Source of the DNA: Accumulibacter sp964420975
Lineage (GTDB): Bacteria > Pseudomonadota > Gammaproteobacteria > Burkholderiales > Rhodocyclaceae
DNA: 64,000 bases
Reading direction: 5' to 3'
Assembly (NCBI GenBank): GCA_964420975.1
Contig: CAYQVH010000009.1
Span: forward strand, 60,016-124,015
Below, piece after piece: positions 60,595 to 64,000 of the stretch. Below the pieces are notes generated by a model that was given only the letters and a program-made list of their open reading frames with translations, did no database searches and was not told the DNA's origin. The number at the start of each line of letters is the position of its first letter. The stretch's first letter is position 1. Both the position numbers and the translations under genes were made by a program.

Positions 60595-60879
60595 CCACCA
60601 CGTGATACCGCTGTCGCGCACCCGCCAGCCAGCGGCCGTCAACGTCAGTTCACGCGCGCCGAGTTCGGTCTGCCCGGTTTCGACGATCAGCCCTTCGCGC
60701 ATCAGATAACTGGCGATCGCTGGCGGAATTTGTTGTCCGCTCAGCGTCCACCGCGTGCCGAAGCCATCGTCGTCGCCCGGCAGCATGAGCATCGGCTCAC
60801 GCCAGCGACCCATGTAGCGCAGCACCTTGAGCGTCTGCGCGCGCGCCGGAATCGGGCTGGAAGAGTCTTCGCGCGTCAT
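60547..60879 (-). CDS. small hypothetical protein overlapping a kinase gene end
   Basis: A 110-residue soluble protein with no recognised family. ATLKVLRYMGRWREPMLMLP-like and PPAIASYLMREGLIVETGQTELGARELTLTAAGWRV segments look like a winged-helix fold (helix-turn-helix then beta wing), which is only an impression. Its 3' end overlaps the convergent kinase gene by 48 bases. ATG 60879 (MTREDSSSP) is chosen; a longer frame adds an Arg-rich leader. Confidence 0.5.
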   Translation of the reverse strand: MTREDSSSPIPARAQTLKVLRYMGRWREPMLMLPGDDDGFGTRWTLSGQQIPPAIASYLMREGLIVETGQTELGARELTLTAAGWRVRDSGITWWSRLSLAEKLRVIFFG

Positions 60880-60980
60880 TCCACGCCGACCATTCAGGCC
60901 GGCACGTACGGCAACCGGCGTTGCCGCGTCGGTCGACCGCTGCCGAGGAATCCCTGATCGCAATCCCGCATGCCGACACT

Positions 60981-63086
60981 CTATCCCGACGGCAGGTCAG
61001 ACCGCGGCGGGCCGGGGTAGCCGCTCAGCCATTTCTCCAGCAGGCCGCGCAGTTGCGCCATCTGCACCGGTTTGCTCAGGTAGTCATCCATCCCGGCCGC
61101 CAGACATCGCCGCCGGTCGCTGTCAAAGGCGTTCGCCGTCAGTGCGACTATCGGCAGGCGCGCGCGGCTTTCCTCAGCTTCGCGAGCGCGCAGCGAAATC
61201 GTCGCTTGATAGCCATCCATCACCGGCATCTGGCAGTCCATCAGCACCAGATCGGGAAACGGTGCTCGCTCCAGCGCCTCGAGAGCGGCCTGTCCGTGCT
61301 CGACGCGCGTCACCTGCACGCCCAGCCGCTCGAGCATGGCTTCGATCACCTTGCTATTGACCGGGTTGTCCTCGACCAAGAGAACCCGTTGCCCGGCGAT
61401 CACCGGCGCGACCTCCTCTACCAAGCCAAGTGCCGGGGAGACGCCGTTTCCCCCGGTTGGCCTGACGGAGGCGAACTGGGCGCGAACGCTGAACCAGAAA
61501 CGCGAACCCTCGCCCTTGCGGCTCTCGAGGCCGACGTCGCCACCCATCAGGCCGGCCAAACTGCGGACGATCGATAGCCCAAGACCCGTCCCCCCTTCGC
61601 TCCGCGTCAGGCTACCGTCCACCTGAGTGAAGGGCTGGAACAGCCGGCTCTGTTGATCCGCGCCGACGCCGATCCCGTCGTCTTCAACCGCAAAGCGCAG
61701 TTCGGCACCCGACTCGTCGCGCGTTTCTTCCCAGGCCTCGATGCGAATGCCACCGCGTCGGGTAAACTTGATCGCGTTGCTCACCAGATTCGACAGCATC
61801 TGTCGCAACCGGATGGGGTCGGCACGGTAACGCGCCTTGGGCGCGCCCTTCCAGACGGCGTGCAGGGTCAGTTGCTTGCGCCAGGCCGGCTCCATGAACA
61901 AGGCGCGCAGGTCGCTGACCAGTTCGGCGGGATCGAAGTCGGCCGGCATCAGTTCCATTCGGCCGGCCTCAACCTTCGACAAGTCCAGAATGTCGTTGAG
62001 CAATGTCAGCAACGTTTGGCCCGACGCCAGAATGGTGCGCGCGTAATCCCGAACCCGCTCCGGATCGTTGTCGAACAGCAGCAGCAACTGGGCCATGCCG
62101 AGGATGCCGTTCATTGGCGTCCGGATCTCGTGCGACATGGTCGCCAGGAACTGGCCCTTGGCCAGGTTGGCTGCTTCGGCGGCGTCCTTGGCCGTCAGCA
62201 ACTCGACCTCGGTCCGTCGCCGCTCCGTAATATCGCGACCAACCCCCAGTTGTCCAACGAGCTGTCCATCCGCGTCGCGCAGCGGCACGGCGTGGGTTTC
62301 CAGCCAGCGGCGGCCACCGGCCAAGCCGACGATTTCGTATTCGGCAATCGCCGCCTCACCCGCCAGCACCCTTTCCTGCAGAGTTCTGCAGACCGGCTGG
62401 CTATCCTCGGCGACGAAGTCGAGCAGAAACCGGCCGGCGATCTCCTCGATCGACGCCGCTTCGAGGCCATCCAGACCTGCCCGGTTCATCTGCGTCACAC
62501 GACCCGCAGCGTCCAGCACCTGGACGCACTCCGGTTCGGTCTCGACGATCGTCTTTAGCCGCAACTCGCTCTCGGCCAAGCGTCGCCCGGACTCGTTCCG
62601 CTCGATGGTGAAGCCCACCCAGTTGGCGAGCAAAGTGATGAATTCCCGGTCGCCGTCGTCGAACCCTCGGCGATACCCTTGTGGCGAGGTGAAGTTCACC
62701 GTACCCCAAGCGCAGCCGCCGACGTGAATGGCCGCACCAATATACGTTTCGAGTTTGAACGCCTGGTAGCAGGGGTGGCCCAGGTACGGCGAATCGCCCA
62801 TCTGCGGGATGGCCAACACACCGGGCTGGCTCAGCGTGATGGAGCAGTAGGTTTGGCCGAGAGGAAATACCTGACCATCCTGCAGCGTGTCGGGTGGTGA
62901 CGATTGAGAGATCACCTCGTAACGCGCCCCGTCGATGTGACTGACAATGCCGTACTCGAGACCAAAGAGGCGGCAGCCGATCGCCAACGCGGCGCGCAAC
63001 TGTTCCACCGGCGCGCTGTCGCGAATCGCTTCCACTTCGTTCAGCGCACGCAGACTGGAGAGCTGTCTCGCTTTGGCTGCCTCCAA
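60981..63086 (-). CDS. soluble hybrid histidine kinase (GAF-PAS-HK-receiver)
   Basis: A 701-residue protein without membrane helices. A GAF domain (about 15-165, EYGIVSHIDGARYEV and HVGGCAWGTVNF) is followed by PAS (about 175-290), HisKA with MSHEIRTPMNG, HATPase (NLVSNAIKF, DDGIGV, GGTGLGLSI), and receiver (LVLMDCQMPVMDG, KPV). No HPt is seen. The frame begins at TTG 63086 just after a stop. An ATG at 63135 with a good GGAGAG site lies one frame off, so a one-base frameshift near 63087-63089 may have cut the true N-terminus. Confidence 0.87.
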   Translation of the reverse strand: MEAAKARQLSSLRALNEVEAIRDSAPVEQLRAALAIGCRLFGLEYGIVSHIDGARYEVISQSSPPDTLQDGQVFPLGQTYCSITLSQPGVLAIPQMGDSPYLGHPCYQAFKLETYIGAAIHVGGCAWGTVNFTSPQGYRRGFDDGDREFITLLANWVGFTIERNESGRRLAESELRLKTIVETEPECVQVLDAAGRVTQMNRAGLDGLEAASIEEIAGRFLLDFVAEDSQPVCRTLQERVLAGEAAIAEYEIVGLAGGRRWLETHAVPLRDADGQLVGQLGVGRDITERRRTEVELLTAKDAAEAANLAKGQFLATMSHEIRTPMNGILGMAQLLLLFDNDPERVRDYARTILASGQTLLTLLNDILDLSKVEAGRMELMPADFDPAELVSDLRALFMEPAWRKQLTLHAVWKGAPKARYRADPIRLRQMLSNLVSNAIKFTRRGGIRIEAWEETRDESGAELRFAVEDDGIGVGADQQSRLFQPFTQVDGSLTRSEGGTGLGLSIVRSLAGLMGGDVGLESRKGEGSRFWFSVRAQFASVRPTGGNGVSPALGLVEEVAPVIAGQRVLLVEDNPVNSKVIEAMLERLGVQVTRVEHGQAALEALERAPFPDLVLMDCQMPVMDGYQATISLRAREAEESRARLPIVALTANAFDSDRRRCLAAGMDDYLSKPVQMAQLRGLLEKWLSGYPGPPRSDLPSG

Positions 63087-63206
63087 ACATCAGCATTTGT
63101 TCGCCTTGCGACCGCTTCCGTTTCGACTCACCCATCGGGTGGCTCTCCGTGTTCCGTCCCAGACCATAGCCTGCCTGATCTCGCTCGGACTTGCAGACGG
63201 TCAAAT

Positions 63207-63482
63207 GAGGTTTTTAGGATCAATGCTCCAGCTCCGGCCGGCGATCGAAAGGTCGTGCCAGGCTTGCAGCCAGTCGTCACCGCCCTAGGGCCGATAGCGG
63301 GGAACCGACTCCCCTGCGTTGTTGTAGAGCAGAGTCTCCGGCGAAGGCCCGCCGCCATCGTAGATCTCGAACTCGAGGTCGGTCTGGTCGGCGCCCAGAA
63401 TGCCTCGCATCAGATCCTTCATCCGGAACGGACTGTAGACGAATCCAAAAAGAGCCTTGCGGCGTTGCTCGACCGTGTCCAC
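63207..63482 (-). pseudogene. CHASE-domain sensor fragment with in-frame stop
   Basis: From GTG 63482 the frame reads VEQRRKALFGFVYSPFRMKDLM and EIYDGGGPSPETLLY, the C-terminal half of an extracellular CHASE sensor domain. It meets TAG at 63285-63287, then continues in the same frame through IAGRSWSIDP, which resembles the last strand of CHASE, to TGA. The N-terminal half and any output domain are absent. It points toward the GAF-PAS kinase gene and may be the remains of a fused sensor. Confidence 0.6.
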
Positions 63483-63494
63483 CGTTCAAGGTCA

Positions 63495-63527
63495 GGGACG
63501 CTGCGCGGCTTTATCGCGCAGCGTCCC
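63495..63527. repeat. 13-bp perfect inverted repeat
   Basis: GGGACGCTGCGCG (63495-63507) and CGCGCAGCGTCCC (63515-63527) with a seven-base loop. It overlaps the 3' end of the next gene and borders the CHASE fragment. No T run follows, so an ordinary intrinsic terminator is unlikely; a REP-like or recombination end is possible. Confidence 0.55.
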
Positions 63528-63942
63528 CTGCACCGCAGTGTTGAGCCATAGGTATCACACTTAGAAGGTCTTCCAGCAGAGGCTGCTCGGCGCGAAGTGG
63601 GCTGAGAAGCTGCCGTACAAACCGAAGTCGCTCCTCTAGTGACCACCGCAACCAGACGGATGCCGGGCACTCCTTTAGCCTTTCGCGCACGGCGGCAACG
63701 TACAACGGATTTTCCTCAGCCTTTTGCCATGCATCGAGGTTGGCAAGCATGGTGGGATTACCTGAGGCCAGGGCGACGTTTCTCTGCGCTTCAAAGACCC
63801 GCTCAATCATTGCTACGACAAAGGGACTGCCTGAAAAGTCGGTGTCGGGAATCTCTGGACGAAACTTTGCCTCAAGCAGCGCACGAAAAAGTGCGTTCAG
63901 TTCGTGGCTGTCGATAACGGAAAAGAGAGGTGACGTACTCAT
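63511..63942 (-). CDS. hypothetical protein of unknown function
   Basis: A 143-residue protein, mostly helical, not recognised. Segments such as LNALFRALLEAKFRPEIPDTDFSGSPFVVAMIERVF and WLRWSLEERLRFVRQLL are visible, with no catalytic motif, signal peptide or helix. The DNA is less GC-rich than its neighbours, hinting at a different origin. ATG 63942 (MSTSPLF) or 63951 could start it. Its last codons fall in the 13-bp inverted repeat. Confidence 0.6.
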   Translation of the reverse strand: MSTSPLFSVIDSHELNALFRALLEAKFRPEIPDTDFSGSPFVVAMIERVFEAQRNVALASGNPTMLANLDAWQKAEENPLYVAAVRERLKECPASVWLRWSLEERLRFVRQLLSPLRAEQPLLEDLLSVIPMAQHCGAGDAAR

Positions 63943-64000
63943 GGTGCCCAACGTAATGGGATGGTCGCCCCTGCCCGAAACGGCATTGAAGTGCCAGAGT

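Overview
This GC-rich window reads as chromosomal DNA of a betaproteobacterium. The order mlaFEDACB - two-gene ABC exporter - bolA-like - murA, Mg-type HemB, E. coli-type NADP-dependent isocitrate dehydrogenase, TtcA, UppP and the abundance of PAS/GGDEF/EAL and hybrid kinase proteins fit Rhodocyclales. An Accumulibacter/Dechloromonas-like genome is my inference from gene content; no database was consulted. I saw no rRNA, tRNA, CRISPR array or intact insertion sequence.

Layout. 1-8.4 kb: 3' end of argB, a HAD pyrimidine nucleotidase with an apparent CTG start, a seven-PAS GGDEF-EAL protein, an acyltransferase, then hemB and engB, with a candidate terminated small RNA in the hemB-engB gap. 8.5-18.97 kb: diheme cytochrome c, icd, a membrane protein, a MidA-like methyltransferase, an unknown protein, pteridine reductase, ttcA, a degenerate-cyclase/FHA protein, comF and bioBC. 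19-21.3 kb: ilvBN on the minus strand behind a Val-rich leader peptide, internal hairpin and terminator (classic attenuation layout), divergent from tpx. 21.5-27.8 kb: cupin protein, HDOD-receiver-GGDEF protein, IS30 remnant, IclR regulator, YkgJ-type Cys protein, uppP and a YqiA-like esterase. 27.85-32.8 kb: compact plus-strand run RNB nuclease - tonB-like - aroE - mtgA - LapA-like. 32.9-41.9 kb (minus): pepN and a complete copper/silver efflux operon cusCBA, with a CopR/CusR-like inverted repeat upstream. 42.3-49.7 kb: DUF3579 protein, then the minus-strand mla lipid-transport/ABC/BolA/MurA cluster. 49.9-53.8 kb: STAS-like protein, 3-mercaptopyruvate sulfurtransferase, and fadH-tetR behind a palindrome that overlaps the promoter.

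53.9-64 kb is the least ordinary part. It holds a collagen-like Gly-X-Y protein facing a caspase-fold protease, a SEC-C/TPR/OGT (SPINDLY-type) glycosyltransferase, two hybrid histidine kinases around a small conserved-looking ORF, a broken CHASE sensor fragment and an orphan protein. The caspase-collagen pair and the SEC-C-TPR-OGT fusion are the best candidates for undescribed biology; a shared pathway is a hypothesis only.

Many genes are tightly packed with ATGA overlaps (HAD/PAS protein, tonB-like/aroE, aroE/mtgA, cusC/cusB, STAS/sseA). Several start codons are GTG or TTG, chosen from Shine-Dalgarno position and domain extent.
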